Source of the DNA: Vibrio ouci
Lineage (GTDB): Bacteria > Pseudomonadota > Gammaproteobacteria > Enterobacterales > Vibrionaceae
DNA length: 64,000 nt
Direction of reading: 5' to 3'
Assembly: GCF_004551525.1 (NCBI RefSeq)
Contig: NZ_SATR01000006.1
Coordinates: 1-64,000, forward strand
Both the position numbers and the translations under genes were made by a program. The first letter of the stretch is position 1. Each line of letters starts with the position of its first letter. Below the pieces are notes generated by a model. It was not told where the DNA came from and did no database searches. It saw only the letters and a list, made by a program, of their open reading frames with translations. Below are positions 27,573 through 37,997 of the stretch, one piece after another.

Positions 27573-29609
27573 ATGCTCAAAAGAACGCTTTTATCGTCAA
27601 TTGTCGCGGTTTGTTGCTAATCAGCATACGCAAATGACGAGCTTACAGATCTTATGTCTATGAGTTTAGAAGAACTTTCTATGCTCGATGTAACGATGGA
27701 GACTGCTTCAAAGTTTTCGCAAAAGCTGACGGATATCCCTGCTGCTGTGTATGTGCTTGAGGGAGAACGAATCAAGCGTAGCGGGGCGAAAACCATTGCT
27801 GAAGCCTTAGCACTCATTCCCGGTTTACGAGTGAGTCACTTTTCAGCCGCTGAGCCAACAGTTTCTAGTCGAGGTTTTCACGGTGGTCTGTTCAATAAGA
27901 TGCTCGTCCTACAAGACGGTCGTAGTTTATACAGCCCCGTTTACGGTGGTGTTTATTGGGCTGAAATAGACTATCTACTTGAGGACATTGAACGCATTGA
28001 AGTGCTTCGAGGGCCTGCAGGCACTATTTGGGGCGGTAACGCGGAAAATGGTGTGATAAATATTGTCACTAAGTCTGCAGATAAAACTCAGGGTGGTTTA
28101 GTTACGGCAACTTATGAGCAATACGGCGGGTATAACTTAGGCGTTAGACAAGGCTTTGCGCTATCCGATGATGTTTATGCTCGTGCATTCTATAAGTACA
28201 AGTCAATTAAGCGCGATCCAATTAAAGATCCCACACGATGGAACACTCATGTTGCAGGGATGGTGTTTGAAAAAGTGGATGATTGGAGCTTAAGAGTTGG
28301 TGGCGAACAAGCGAGTTTTGACGAAAACGTCTTTAAGGTCAGCTATGACAATGGCTATTACACCGATATTCGCTCTGAAACGGAAGAGATTGATAGCTAC
28401 TCGTACTATGCCCAGTACGATAAGTCTGTTCAGCTTTCTTCCGATACTGACAGCAACTATCGCCTCTGGTTTCAACAAAACCATGACTCAGCTTATGATG
28501 CGCCCGGAAAGTACCTCACCGTTGATGCTGAAGCTAACTTTATCACTGCATTGAATGATCAACATACTATTACTTATGGTGGTGGTTACCGCTTTATTCA
28601 CCTTGATTTCTATCATCAATTAGAAGGCTATGACTTTGATGATTCGCACTACTATATTCGTCTCTACAATATAGATTCTGCGTCAGACAGTATCGTTAAC
28701 GGCTTTCTTCAGCATACCGCGTCTTGGACCTCTCAGCTGACAACGATTATTGGTGCTAAAGCAGAATAATATTTCGAACAAAACGATCAGGTAGAGCTAT
28801 CGCCACAAGCGCGCGCAATTTACAGCATTGACGCTACTAACAGTATTTGGGCGGGTATTGGTCGTAGTGCAATAGCGCCATCCTATATGGATACCAATTC
28901 ATCATTTATTTCGACAGGGACTTATTGCCCAACTGGAGAGGATTGCACCTCGGACTCAAATAAGTATGAATATTTCTACTCACTGTCTTTACCAAATGAA
29001 TCTGAACAGATAGAAAGTGTACTTACATATGAGCTTGGCTACCGTCATGTAACGAGTGATTTTGAGCTCGATGGTACGATCTATTTTAGTCAGTATGACA
29101 ATATCGTTGGGCAGGAATTTATTGGGATTCATCCCGATTACTATCAAATCGATGTCTATCAATCTAGCTCGGATTATGTTGTTGATTCGTTCGGTGTCGA
29201 AGTCGCGGCTCATTGGATAATTACCGATACATTTGGCTTGTACGGCGCCTATAGTTACCTAACACTCGATCAAGATTGGCAGCCTTCCGGCAACAGTAAT
29301 GGCAGTAGTGTTGATTATTTCTCTATCGATTCACAACATATTGCTTCTATGCAGAGTTTATGGAGTATTACTGATCAGGTTGAGTTAGATATGGTGCTAA
29401 GAGGTCAATCAATAGATTATGGTAACCAATCCGAACTTGATAACTTCCTTGCTCTAGATGTGCGTTTAGGCTGGCAACACACACCCGCATCGCCGCTAGT
29501 CGAATTGCTAGTTAAAAACCTGGGCGAAGGTGAAGGTTACTACGAGGAAGCGTACGGCCGCTATAAACAAGAACAAAGTATCGCGCTGAGGGTGAGCCAT
29601 GCTTATTAA
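27573..29609 (+). pseudogene. TonB-dependent receptor interrupted by two in-frame UAA stops
   Basis: From ATG 27573 one frame runs 678 codons to 29609, broken only by TAA at codon 16 (27618-27620, inside the signal peptide: MLKRTLLSSIVAVCC-stop-SAYA) and at codon 399 (28767-28769). A plug domain follows the signal (KFSQKLTDIPAAVYVLEGE; VLRGPAGTIWGGNAENGVIN), then a beta-barrel ending in the aromatic RVSHAY. There is no frameshift, so decay looks recent. Without the signal peptide, internal starts such as 27654 give no exported product. The gene overlaps yfiR-like by 11 bp in an operon with a diguanylate cyclase. Such receptors may feed an outer-membrane signal to YfiR-type proteins (inference). 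Confidence 0.9.
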
Positions 29610-30096
29610 TCACCTGTGGGCGAGAACATTGATTTTACTTGTTGTGTTTGGTGTATCAACGCCAGCATGGTCAAAGTATACCCCTGAACAAGTAAAAGCG
29701 GTTTATCTGTATCGTATAGCAACCTTCATCCAGTGGGATCAAGAGTTAGAGATGAACAGGATAAATATTTGTGTTGCTGATGACTCTGAAATCCAAAAAA
29801 TCCTAGTACAAATTACTCGTGGCAAACAAGTCCGGAATAAACCACTAAATATTACTGATGCGGACTGCGATGTACTCTACATCAGTGAACGCAGTAATTT
29901 GAACTTGTTAGCGGGCCTTCCAAAAGGGACTGTGACTATCGGTGGTATGGAGCAGTTCACGAATAGTGGCGGCGCAATAGAGCTGGTCGAAAAACAAGGA
30001 AAAATCAAACCTAAGGTGAACTTGAAAAACATTTCGGGTTACCAACTGTCGTCTAACTTTTTACGTGTTGCAGAGATTGAAGGGGGTAAACAATGA
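29599..30096 (+). CDS. YfiR-family (DUF4154) periplasmic protein
   Basis: The 165-residue protein has a signal peptide (residues ~1-25, ending ...TPAWS-KYT) and the DUF4154/YfiR layout: VKAVYLYRIATFIQWD near the N-terminus, NICVADD, and VLYISERSN and GTVTIGGMEQFTNSGGAIELV further on. In Pseudomonas, YfiR represses the diguanylate cyclase YfiN in the periplasm. Here the gene overlaps the next gene, a membrane diguanylate cyclase, by 4 bp (ATGA), supporting the same control logic. Two Cys residues, in NICVAD and DADCDV, could form the redox-sensitive disulfide known from YfiR. Confidence 0.88.
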   Translation: MLINHLWARTLILLVVFGVSTPAWSKYTPEQVKAVYLYRIATFIQWDQELEMNRINICVADDSEIQKILVQITRGKQVRNKPLNITDADCDVLYISERSNLNLLAGLPKGTVTIGGMEQFTNSGGAIELVEKQGKIKPKVNLKNISGYQLSSNFLRVAEIEGGKQ

Positions 30097-32060
30097 AGCT
30101 CCTAACCAACCTCTCTTTGAAGAGCAAATTGATCGTACCGATCATCGTGTTTACTGGGATGATTTTTGTTGTTTCACAAAGCTATGCGTTCTTTAACGCT
30201 TTCGAAACTCAGAAAGAGAACTTGATTAATCGAGTTGGCGTATTGGCAAAAGGGGTCGCCTATAACCTACAGGCTGCGATCTTATTCAGTGATAGCTTGA
30301 GTGCAACAGAAGTGCTCGATGCGTTCTCAGCAGATGATGAAGTGTATCGAGTCAAGCTCTATACCTCTGATGGTCAGCTATTTGCGATGTATGAACGCGA
30401 TGGTTCTGTCGCACCTGTACCAACTGAGCGTCAGCGAGAAGAAATCGCCTTGAATAGCTACTCCATTGGTAGCGAATATATCTTCTTACTTGTTCCAGTA
30501 GAGCTAGAAAAAGAAGTGATTGCCAATCTAAGGGTGACCATTTCGAAAGCATCTTTCGATAGTCTATATACGAATGCGTTACTCAATAGCCTAGTCTTTT
30601 TCCTATTACTCGCAGCAGCAGGCTTAGTTCTGTACATGACGGTTCAGAAATACATTCTGGGCCCAGTGTATAACTTGAATGTTGGCATGCGTTCCTTTAT
30701 CGACCGTAAACAGACAGCACTGAATATATTGCCGGCGGCGAATGATGAAATTGGTGCCCTAGTCAAAGCCTTCAATACCATGCTAGACCGATTGAAGCAA
30801 CGTGAGCAGCAGGTTGCTTTTACGCTAGATAAGCTTGAGGAAGAAAAGTCGTTTGCGAATGAAGTGGTAGAGACGGTTAAACACGCTCTGATTGTTGTGA
30901 ATTCTCGTGGTGAGATCATTCACTTTAACCCAGCAGCATGCGATGTGTTCCGCTGTACCTCAGCTTACCTGAAGGGAACAAAACTTGTCGATATCATCAA
31001 TGAGGGCGAGTCCTCGGTGATTTCTGACGCGATTAATCGCCATTTGGAGTTTACCGATAAGCAAGTTTGGGTCATGGATGTGTTTAAACATCATCAATTG
31101 CTTAACATCAGTTCCACTCAGCTAAGTAAGGTTGGTCAGGTTCTGTTTGCGATTCAAGATATCACCGAAGTCGAAGCAGCATTAAGGCGTCAGCGTTTGG
31201 CTGCGGGTGTGTTCGAGAACAGCCAAGATGGCCTTATTGTGACGGATGATAACGACGTGATCACTATGGTTAACCCGGCGGTCACACGTCTTCTGGGCTA
31301 TACCCAAGAATCCTTACTTGGTAAGAAGCCTGAAAACTCCTTTGAGTGGCAGCAGTTTTACTCATTAATGCCAACCATCAAAGAGTCTGTTGAGGAGTAC
31401 GGCCAATGGCAAGGTGAGATTTGGGAAAAACACCGTGACGGGCATAAGGTACCTATGTTCGTTAAAGTGTCGCGCATTGTGAGTAGCGAAGGGGTTGATA
31501 ATTACGATTACGTTTATATCCTTTCAGATCTCTCTAATCTCAAAGAGATGGAAAGGCTAGAGTACCTAGCGCACCATGACTCCTTAACCGGGTTGGCCAA
31601 TCGTGCCAAGCTATATCGAGTACTGGATGAAACGTTAACGATTGAACGTGATACCAATGATGGCGTAGCACTCTTGTACCTTGATCTAGATGGCTTTAAA
31701 GGCGTCAATGATACGTATGGCCATGACGCCGGGGATGAGGTGTTAAAACAAGTTGCTGAGCGTCTGTTATCAACGTTTACCAGTCATGACTTAGTTGCAC
31801 GGCTTTCTGGCGATGAGTTTGTCGTACTTGTTACCAAAACAACCGTGACCAATATCTCTTCGATTGCTGAGCAGCTAATAGATGCCATCCAGCGCGATAT
31901 CGTCTATAGAGGGCGAGTACTGAGGGTTGGTGCGAGTATTGGCGTTCATTATTCTGCTAACTTGAGTGAGAATTTAGACCAGTGGCTTAAAGCCGCGGAC
32001 ACTGCCATGTATCAAGCGAAAAGTAGTGGTAAAGGTCGATATGTCATCAATCAGGGTTAA
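30093..32060 (+). CDS. Membrane diguanylate cyclase (HAMP-PAS-PAS-GGDEF)
   Basis: The 655-residue protein has TM1 at residues ~12-32, a ~140-residue periplasmic domain, TM2 at ~168-188, HAMP (~190-245), two PAS domains (~260-360 and ~370-480) and a C-terminal GGDEF domain. The active-site signature is SGDEF (residues 572-576), a variant found in active cyclases. The allosteric I-site RxxD is replaced by TSHD, so product inhibition may be absent. There is no EAL domain. It should make c-di-GMP in response to the YfiR-like partner encoded just upstream. Confidence 0.92.
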   Translation: MKLLTNLSLKSKLIVPIIVFTGMIFVVSQSYAFFNAFETQKENLINRVGVLAKGVAYNLQAAILFSDSLSATEVLDAFSADDEVYRVKLYTSDGQLFAMYERDGSVAPVPTERQREEIALNSYSIGSEYIFLLVPVELEKEVIANLRVTISKASFDSLYTNALLNSLVFFLLLAAAGLVLYMTVQKYILGPVYNLNVGMRSFIDRKQTALNILPAANDEIGALVKAFNTMLDRLKQREQQVAFTLDKLEEEKSFANEVVETVKHALIVVNSRGEIIHFNPAACDVFRCTSAYLKGTKLVDIINEGESSVISDAINRHLEFTDKQVWVMDVFKHHQLLNISSTQLSKVGQVLFAIQDITEVEAALRRQRLAAGVFENSQDGLIVTDDNDVITMVNPAVTRLLGYTQESLLGKKPENSFEWQQFYSLMPTIKESVEEYGQWQGEIWEKHRDGHKVPMFVKVSRIVSSEGVDNYDYVYILSDLSNLKEMERLEYLAHHDSLTGLANRAKLYRVLDETLTIERDTNDGVALLYLDLDGFKGVNDTYGHDAGDEVLKQVAERLLSTFTSHDLVARLSGDEFVVLVTKTTVTNISSIAEQLIDAIQRDIVYRGRVLRVGASIGVHYSANLSENLDQWLKAADTAMYQAKSSGKGRYVINQG

Positions 32061-32144
32061 TTTTGTCCTTTGATGCAAATATGGCCTATGTTTTGTAGTA
32101 ACACTTCTTTATTATACGGTCAGTGATTTCAAAAGGTTAGCAAT

Positions 32145-33161
32145 ATGAATGTTCTAGTAACCGGTGGTATGGGTTATATCGGTAGCCATACCTGTATTCA
32201 GATGATTGAAGCAGGGATGAAGCCTGTTATTTTCGATAACTTGTACAACAGTAAATCTTCAGTGCTTGAGCGCATCGAGAAAGTCTCTGGCGTTAGGCCG
32301 CATTTTATTGAAGGCGATATCCGTGACAAAGATCGACTAAAAGACGCGCTAGAAACCCATCACATTGATGCTGTGATTCATTTCGCAGGCCTAAAAGCGG
32401 TCGGTGAGTCGGTTGAGAAGCCGCTTGAATACTACGACAACAACGTAAATGGTACGTTAGTTCTTGTCGATGCGATGCGTGAAGTGGGCGTGAAGTCGTT
32501 GGTTTTCTCATCGTCAGCGACAGTATATGGCGATCCAGCATCTGTGCCTATTACGGAAGATTTTCCAACCAGTGCCACGAATCCATACGGTCGTAGCAAA
32601 CTCATGGTAGAAGAGTGCTTAACTGACTTTCAGAAAGCAAACCCTGATTGGAGCATCACGCTATTGCGTTACTTCAACCCGGTTGGCTCTCACCCAAGCG
32701 GTGAGCTCGGTGAAGATCCTCAGGGTATTCCAAATAACTTAATGCCGTTCGTTTCGCAAGTTGCCGTCGGTCGCCGTGAGTTTCTGTCTGTTTTTGGTAA
32801 TGATTACCCAACGCCTGATGGCACTGGTGTGCGTGACTATATCCATGTGATGGATTTGTCTGATGGTCACATTGCTGCGCTAAAGAAAGTAGGGCGTAAA
32901 GATGGTTTGCATATCTACAATTTAGGCACGGGCAATGGCTCAAGTGTTCTTGAAATGGTTAAAGCATTTGAACTTGCGTCTGGAAAACAGGTTCCTTATA
33001 AGATTGTAGAGCGTCGCCCAGGTGATATTGCCGAGTGTTGGGCAAACCCTGCTAAGGCGATGAATGAACTTGAGTGGCAAGCTAAGCGCTCATTAGAAGA
33101 AATGACCGCTGATACTTGGCGCTGGCAGTCAAACAACCCTCAAGGTTATCCAGAAGCTTAA
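32145..33161 (+). CDS. galE: UDP-glucose 4-epimerase
   Basis: The 338-residue short-chain dehydrogenase family enzyme interconverts UDP-glucose and UDP-galactose with tightly bound NAD. It shows the GGMGYIG nucleotide motif (residues 7-13), S124 in FSSSATVYGD, and catalytic Y148-x3-K152 in NPYGRSK. Length and residue spacing match E. coli GalE within one position. It is monocistronic here, outside a gal operon, with an AAGG ribosome-binding site and its own terminator, which suggests a cell-surface polysaccharide role as much as galactose catabolism. Confidence 0.96.
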   Translation: MNVLVTGGMGYIGSHTCIQMIEAGMKPVIFDNLYNSKSSVLERIEKVSGVRPHFIEGDIRDKDRLKDALETHHIDAVIHFAGLKAVGESVEKPLEYYDNNVNGTLVLVDAMREVGVKSLVFSSSATVYGDPASVPITEDFPTSATNPYGRSKLMVEECLTDFQKANPDWSITLLRYFNPVGSHPSGELGEDPQGIPNNLMPFVSQVAVGRREFLSVFGNDYPTPDGTGVRDYIHVMDLSDGHIAALKKVGRKDGLHIYNLGTGNGSSVLEMVKAFELASGKQVPYKIVERRPGDIAECWANPAKAMNELEWQAKRSLEEMTADTWRWQSNNPQGYPEA

Positions 33162-33180
33162 GTCTAAAGCCAATGAATAA

Positions 33181-33212
33181 AAAAAAGCCACCGTATACAC
33201 GGTGGCTTTTTT
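33181..33212 (+). terminator. Bidirectional terminator after galE
   Basis: A 14-bp perfect stem, AAAAAAGCCACCGT with loop ATAC and ACGGTGGCTTTTTT, lies 20 bp past galE. A-tract and T-tract flanks let it work for galE and for the nap operon coming from the other side. Confidence 0.92.
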
Positions 33213-33281
33213 ATTTACGCTTGATACAAAATAGGCAAAATTGAATAAGCGTTAAAGTGTTAATGACTCAAGTAAAGTCGA

Positions 33282-33416
33282 TTAAACCTCTTTATCTTTA
33301 CCTAGCGATAGTAGCCATACGGAGATAGCCGCGACTACTGCAAAGCCTGATAAGATAATGAAGGGCATAGCGCCATAGCCTAGGACATGCCAAATTACAG
33401 ATTCTAATGTACTCAT
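33282..33416 (-). CDS. Nap-operon micro-protein (TIGR02808-type), 44 aa
   Basis: The 44-residue ORF begins MSTLESVIWHVLGYGAM and has one membrane segment (residues ~15-37, FIILSGFAVVAAISVWLL) and a charged tail KDKEV. It follows napC by 13 bp with a ribosome-binding site (AAGGAGCACTG). Its size, hydrophobic core and position match a small family known from vibrios next to nap genes. The function is unknown; it may be an accessory of NapC or the nitrate reductase. Confidence 0.8.
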   Translation of the reverse strand: MSTLESVIWHVLGYGAMPFIILSGFAVVAAISVWLLSLGKDKEV

Positions 33417-33429
33417 AATTCAGTGCTCC

Positions 33430-34008
33430 TTATTGCCAGCCTTCGATGCCATGCATGTCAGGTAGTTTGTGTGCGATACCTTTGTGGCAATCTACACAAG
33501 TCTTTTCACCAGATGCTAGGGCAGTAGAGTGTTGCTTCGCGCTACGTGTGCTTTGCTCTGAGAAATCCATGTATTCGAATTGGTGACAGTTACGACACTC
33601 GAGAGAGTCATTCTTCTTCAAGCGAGACCATTCACGTTCAGCTAAGTGAGCGCGACGCTCCTGAAATTTCTCAGGGGTGTCGATGGTCTTAGCGATAAAG
33701 TGCGCATAAAGCTCTTTAGACGCCTGTACTTTACGTACGATTTTATCTGTCCACTCATGGGGAACGTGACAATCTGAACAAATTGCACGAACACCAGAAC
33801 GGTTAGAGTAGTGAATCGTTTCTTGGATCTCTTCGACGATAGGTGCGTGACAACCAGAACAGAATTCTTCTGTGTTGGTTGCTTCCATACCTGTGTTAAA
33901 TGCGCCCCAGAATAGAAGACCACCGGCAAAGCCCATAAATAAAACCACACCAACGGCAGCTTTACTCGGACTAGCTAGTCTCTTCCAAAACGCTTTCAAT
34001 AATTTCAT
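33430..34008 (-). CDS. napC: Periplasmic nitrate reductase quinol dehydrogenase NapC (tetraheme cytochrome c)
   Basis: The 192-residue NapC/NirT-family cytochrome is anchored by an N-terminal helix (residues ~19-39) and carries four CxxCH haem motifs: CSGCH, CSDCH, CRNCH and CVDCH. It takes electrons from menaquinol and passes them to NapB. The operon has no napG or napH, so NapC is the only visible quinol-oxidising route. It lies 28 bp after napB. Confidence 0.96.
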   Translation of the reverse strand: MKLLKAFWKRLASPSKAAVGVVLFMGFAGGLLFWGAFNTGMEATNTEEFCSGCHAPIVEEIQETIHYSNRSGVRAICSDCHVPHEWTDKIVRKVQASKELYAHFIAKTIDTPEKFQERRAHLAEREWSRLKKNDSLECRNCHQFEYMDFSEQSTRSAKQHSTALASGEKTCVDCHKGIAHKLPDMHGIEGWQ

Positions 34009-34036
34009 AGGTAGCCTCTTATTTACTCACGTGTGC

Positions 34037-34492
34037 TTATTTAAGCGCATCTACACTCTTGTATTCATTTTCTACAAGCGGTTTCGCGTTTGCTTGAGGA
34101 ACGTGACACTGAAGACAGAAGTAACGGCGAGGTGATACGTCAGCAAGTACAGCATCTTCGCGGTTTACATAGTGAGTCACACTGATTTTAGTTGCACCCA
34201 TCTCTTTTGCGTTTTTCCAGCTGTGACATGCTAGACATTTATTCGCATTTAGAGACACTTCGTAGCTACGAATGTTGTGCGGGATCAGTGGTGGCTGATA
34301 TACAAAGCTGCTGTCTAGTACTTGTTCACGTGGGAACTTTTTAAAGTCGTCTGCAGCGCGCGTTGTTTCTAACTCGCTTGCACCACGTAAAGACTCAAGA
34401 CCACCGATACCGCCTGGGTTTTCGATTTCAGCAACGGCCGCGCCGCTGATAAGAGCACCAACAGATAACAGTGCAATTAGAAAATTTTTCAT
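34037..34492 (-). CDS. napB: Periplasmic nitrate reductase diheme subunit NapB
   Basis: The 151-residue protein has a signal peptide (MKNFLIALLSVGALISGAAV) and two CxxCH sites (CLACH and CLQCH). It transfers electrons from NapC to NapA. The start at 34492 is supported by the signal peptide and a GGAG ribosome-binding site; the longer frame upstream crosses the intergenic hairpin. Confidence 0.95.
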   Translation of the reverse strand: MKNFLIALLSVGALISGAAVAEIENPGGIGGLESLRGASELETTRAADDFKKFPREQVLDSSFVYQPPLIPHNIRSYEVSLNANKCLACHSWKNAKEMGATKISVTHYVNREDAVLADVSPRRYFCLQCHVPQANAKPLVENEYKSVDALK

Positions 34493-34528
34493 TATTAATT
34501 CTCCGCCTAATGGCCAAATTCTTGATTC

Positions 34529-34553
34529 TGACTGCTCTAAAAAAGAGCAGTCA
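34529..34553 (-). other. Intercistronic hairpin between napA and napB
   Basis: TGACTGCTC (34529-34537) and GAGCAGTCA (34545-34553) form a perfect 9-bp stem with a 7-nt A/T loop in the 73-bp napA-napB gap. There is no proper U-tract downstream, so it is more likely an mRNA stability or processing element, or partial attenuator, than a full terminator. Confidence 0.7.
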
Positions 34554-34565
34554 GAGCATTCATAT

Positions 34566-37055
34566 TTAAGCGATCTTAGTGATCTTAACTGGACACTTCT
34601 TGAAGTCTGTCTGTTTAGACAGTGGGTCAGTCGCGTCAAGAATTAGCTTGTTAATAAGAATGCGTGCGTCAAAGAACGGTACGAATACCAAGCCTTGAGG
34701 TGGGCGGTTACGGCCGCGTGTTTCAACACGAACACGTACTTCACCACGTTTGTTAGCCATCAGTACTTCGTCACCACGGCGAACGCCACGTGCTTTCGCA
34801 TCTGCTGGGTGCATATAACAAACAGCATCAGGAACGGCTTTGTAAAGCTCAGGTACGCGACGAGTCATAGTACCTGTGTGCCAGTGCTCAAGAACACGGC
34901 CAGTACATAGCCACATATCGAATTCAGCATCAGGTGCTTCTGGTGGCGCTTCATATGGAGCCGAGATAATAAGAGCCTTACCATCTGGTTTACCGTAGAA
35001 GTCCCAACCAGAGCCAGCTTTCGCATATGGATCTGAGCCTTCTTTATAGCGCCATAATGTTTCTTTACCATCAACAACAGGCCAGCGTAGGCCACGTACT
35101 TCGTGGTAAACATCGTAAGGGGCTAAGTCGTGGCCATGACCGCGACCAAATTCAGCGTACTCTTCGAATAGGCCTTTTTGAACGTAATAACCGAAGTGGT
35201 GCGCATCGTCGTTTAGCTCACGAGATTCTTCGATAGGGAACTTGTTGATCACGCCGTTAGCAAATAGCATGTCATACATAGTTTTACCGCGATATTGAGG
35301 CGCCGCAGCAAGTTGCTCTTCAGTCCAAACTTCTTCCATCTTGAAGCGTTTAGAGAACTCCATAACCTGCCATAAGTCAGACTTCGCTTCGCCAACCGTT
35401 TCAACTTGTTGATACCAAGCTTGAGTACGACGCTCAGCGTTACCGTAAGCACCTTCTTTTTCGATCCACATTGCTGTAGGTAGAACTAGGTCAGCTGCTT
35501 GCGCTGTTGCTGTTGGGTACGGGTCAGAACATACAATGAAGTTTTCTGGGTTACGGTAACCCGGTAGACGTTCACCGTTGATGTTTGGACCGGCTTGCAT
35601 GTTGTTGTTACACATTACCCAGTAAGCGTTAAGCTTGCCGTCTTTTAGCATACGGTCTTGAAGAACCGCGTGGTAACCCGGTTTTGGTGGGATAACACCA
35701 TCAGGAATATTCCAAATACCTTCGGCAATCTTACGGTGTTTAGGGTTAGCAACAACCATATCTGCAGGTAGACGGTGTGCGAACGTACCAACTTCACGTG
35801 CAGTACCACATGCTGAAGGCTGGCCTGTTAGTGAGAATGGGCTGTTACCCGGAGTCGCAATCTTACCTGTTAGTAGGTGGATGTTGTACACAAGGCTGTT
35901 CATCCATACACCACGAGTATGTTGGTTCATACCCATAGTCCATAGTGACATTACTTTTGTATCTGGATCAGCGTATTGCTTAGCAAGCTCAATAAGTTGC
36001 TCTTCAGAAACACCAGACATCTCAGATGCTTTTTCTACTGTGTAAGGTGCGACTGACTTCTTGTATTCCTCAAATGAGATAGAAGACATTTTACCCGAGT
36101 TAGGGTTAGCAGCTGCTTTTTGTAGCGGATCATCGTCACGCAGGCCGTAACCGATGTCGGTTGTCGCTTGCTTGAAGTTCGTGTGCTTATTAACGAAATC
36201 CCAGTTTACAGCATCGTTTTCGATGATGTAGTTAGCGATGAAGTTTGCAATTGCAAGGTCTGTCTGTGGCTCGAAAATGTAGCCTTTGTCTGCTAGCTCG
36301 AAAGAACGGTGGTAGTAAGTAGACAGTACGTTTACTTTAACGTGTGGGTGGCTAAGACGACGGTCAGTAATACGAGTCCATAGAACAGGGTGCATTTCTG
36401 CCATGTTCGAACCCCAAAGCACGAAAGAATCCGCAGCTTCGAAGTCATCGTAACAACCCATAGGCTCATCGATACCGAAAGTACGCATGAATGCGCCTAC
36501 CGCTGATGCCATACAGTGACGAGCGTTAGGGTCGATATTGTTTGAACGGAAACCGGCTTTCATCATTTTAGCCGCAGCGTAACCTTCCATTACTGTCCAC
36601 TGACCAGAACCAAACATACCAACGCCTGTCGGACCTTGCTTCTTAAGAGCTTCTTTCCATTTTTCAGCCATTGTGTCGAAAGCAACATCCCATGAAACAG
36701 GAGCGAAGTCGCCGTCTTTATCATACTTGCCATCTTTCATACGAAGAAGTGGCTGAGTTAGACGGTCTTGGCCATACATGATCTTAGAAAGGAAGTAACC
36801 TTTAATACAGTTTAGGCCTTTGTTTACTGGTGACTCAGGGTCACCTTGAGTCGCAACAACTTTGCCGTTTTGCGTACCTACAAGAACAGAACAACCGGTA
36901 CCACAGAAACGACAAGGCGCTTTATCCCATGTGATTTTAGTTTGGTCTGAGCTAGCGATCAGGTTAGTAGCTGAAGCTGGTAATGTAATACCTGCAACCG
37001 CTGCTGCTGATGCTGCCGCGTTTGCTTTCACAAACGCTCGTCTTGTCATCTTCAT
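34566..37055 (-). CDS. napA: Periplasmic nitrate reductase catalytic subunit NapA
   Basis: The 829-residue molybdopterin enzyme has a twin-arginine signal (TRRAFVKAN followed by an Ala-rich hydrophobic stretch), a [4Fe-4S] site CRFCGTGC at residues ~47-54, and the molybdenum ligand Cys in [12 protein letters not shown]. It reduces nitrate to nitrite in the periplasm. napD overlaps its start by 4 bp, consistent with NapD acting as the Tat proofreading chaperone of the nascent signal peptide. Length matches the E. coli enzyme (828). Confidence 0.97.
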   Translation of the reverse strand: MKMTRRAFVKANAAASAAAVAGITLPASATNLIASSDQTKITWDKAPCRFCGTGCSVLVGTQNGKVVATQGDPESPVNKGLNCIKGYFLSKIMYGQDRLTQPLLRMKDGKYDKDGDFAPVSWDVAFDTMAEKWKEALKKQGPTGVGMFGSGQWTVMEGYAAAKMMKAGFRSNNIDPNARHCMASAVGAFMRTFGIDEPMGCYDDFEAADSFVLWGSNMAEMHPVLWTRITDRRLSHPHVKVNVLSTYYHRSFELADKGYIFEPQTDLAIANFIANYIIENDAVNWDFVNKHTNFKQATTDIGYGLRDDDPLQKAAANPNSGKMSSISFEEYKKSVAPYTVEKASEMSGVSEEQLIELAKQYADPDTKVMSLWTMGMNQHTRGVWMNSLVYNIHLLTGKIATPGNSPFSLTGQPSACGTAREVGTFAHRLPADMVVANPKHRKIAEGIWNIPDGVIPPKPGYHAVLQDRMLKDGKLNAYWVMCNNNMQAGPNINGERLPGYRNPENFIVCSDPYPTATAQAADLVLPTAMWIEKEGAYGNAERRTQAWYQQVETVGEAKSDLWQVMEFSKRFKMEEVWTEEQLAAAPQYRGKTMYDMLFANGVINKFPIEESRELNDDAHHFGYYVQKGLFEEYAEFGRGHGHDLAPYDVYHEVRGLRWPVVDGKETLWRYKEGSDPYAKAGSGWDFYGKPDGKALIISAPYEAPPEAPDAEFDMWLCTGRVLEHWHTGTMTRRVPELYKAVPDAVCYMHPADAKARGVRRGDEVLMANKRGEVRVRVETRGRNRPPQGLVFVPFFDARILINKLILDATDPLSKQTDFKKCPVKITKIA

Positions 37056-37366
37056 ACTTCACCCTCGGTTTGGGAATGTTGAGTTCCAGTGTTTTTATTT
37101 TTTGATTCGTTTTCATCAAGCTCTGTTTCGATTTGGTGATAAACCAAAACCGTGCTCAAAACGTTTGGTAAGTTGTTGATTGCTTCGATATTGTCAGTAA
37201 TGAAACCTTGATTTTCTGTTTCCATTACCACGACGATTTTACCTTGTGGGCTATCACCGTAGATCTCTGCGTTATCAATCTCATTAATCTGTGACTTGAT
37301 CGTATCCAAGTGCTCTGGGGCACAATGAACGACTAAGCTAGAAATATGCACTTCATTCAGTGACAT
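37052..37366 (-). CDS. napD: Nap assembly chaperone NapD
   Basis: The 104-residue cytoplasmic protein has the NapD pattern: [19 protein letters not shown] at the start and [10 protein letters not shown] in the middle. NapD binds the NapA twin-arginine signal peptide until cofactor insertion is complete. It overlaps napA by 4 bp and follows napF by 14 bp. Confidence 0.93.
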   Translation of the reverse strand: MSLNEVHISSLVVHCAPEHLDTIKSQINEIDNAEIYGDSPQGKIVVVMETENQGFITDNIEAINNLPNVLSTVLVYHQIETELDENESKNKNTGTQHSQTEGEV

Positions 37367-37380
37367 TGTTTACTTCCGTT

Positions 37381-37863
37381 TTATACTAATTTGCTCACAT
37401 TGATGGATGAAGTAGGGCACACTGCAACGCATGCTCCACAACCTGTACATTCATCAAGGTCTAAATTGGGTTGTGCGACTTTACCTATTTCCAACTTAAA
37501 CTGGATTGCCATGGTTTCGCACATATCGCCACAGCTTCGGCATTCGACATTTTGCTTTGCTAAACATCCGTCAGTAATGCTTGCTTTCGCATCCCACGGA
37601 TTATTTTGTTCAGGTTCAAATAACGACTCCGGACACACCTGCGCGCATCCGTAACAAAAAGTACATTCACCACGTGAGAAGTCGACCTGAGGAAAACCGC
37701 CGTCACCATTAATGATGATGTTCGTTTCGCAGTTTTCAGCACACTTACCACAGCGAGTACACAATTCGGTGAATTGAGTGCTGTTTGCAAGCCACGGTAA
37801 ACGAATAGTATTATCGTCAACTGTACGTTTTGAAAAAAAGCGTCTTTTGGATAGGTCTACCAC
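37381..37863 (-). CDS. napF: Ferredoxin-type protein NapF
   Basis: The 160-residue iron-sulfur protein has ferredoxin-type Cys clusters: CTRCGKCAENC, CTFCYGCAQVC and CTGCGACVAVC, plus the partial CRSCGDMC. NapF interacts with NapA in the cytoplasm and is thought to help assemble its [4Fe-4S] cluster. It is the first gene of napFDABC. The promoter region holds the NarP and FNR-type sites at 37968-38011. Confidence 0.94.
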   Translation of the reverse strand: MVDLSKRRFFSKRTVDDNTIRLPWLANSTQFTELCTRCGKCAENCETNIIINGDGGFPQVDFSRGECTFCYGCAQVCPESLFEPEQNNPWDAKASITDGCLAKQNVECRSCGDMCETMAIQFKLEIGKVAQPNLDLDECTGCGACVAVCPTSSINVSKLV

Positions 37864-37967
37864 TATCTCACCTAAACTTGTTAGCTATTGTAATTCTGGA
37901 TAAATCATTGTTCATAACCTTTCATTTATCCATATATAAATTGTAGTTTTTGAAATATTTCGATAAA

Positions 37968-37983
37968 TACCCCCTAGGGGGTA
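37968..37983. promoter_or_regulatory. NarP/NarL 7-2-7 binding site
   Basis: TACCCCC-TA-GGGGGTA is a perfect palindrome fitting the NarP/NarL arrangement of two inverted heptamers (TACYYMT) with a 2-bp spacer. It lies ~105 bp upstream of the napF start codon, between nap and narQP. In E. coli NarP activates napF from a comparable site. It may also feed back on narQP. Confidence 0.85.
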
Positions 37984-37997
37984 ATTGCCGATGAAAG

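Noticed and set aside
27618..28769. Stop-codon read-through or recoding in the TonB receptor
   Set aside because: UAA is not recoded in these bacteria, and no SECIS-like or read-through context is visible; a pseudogene is simpler.
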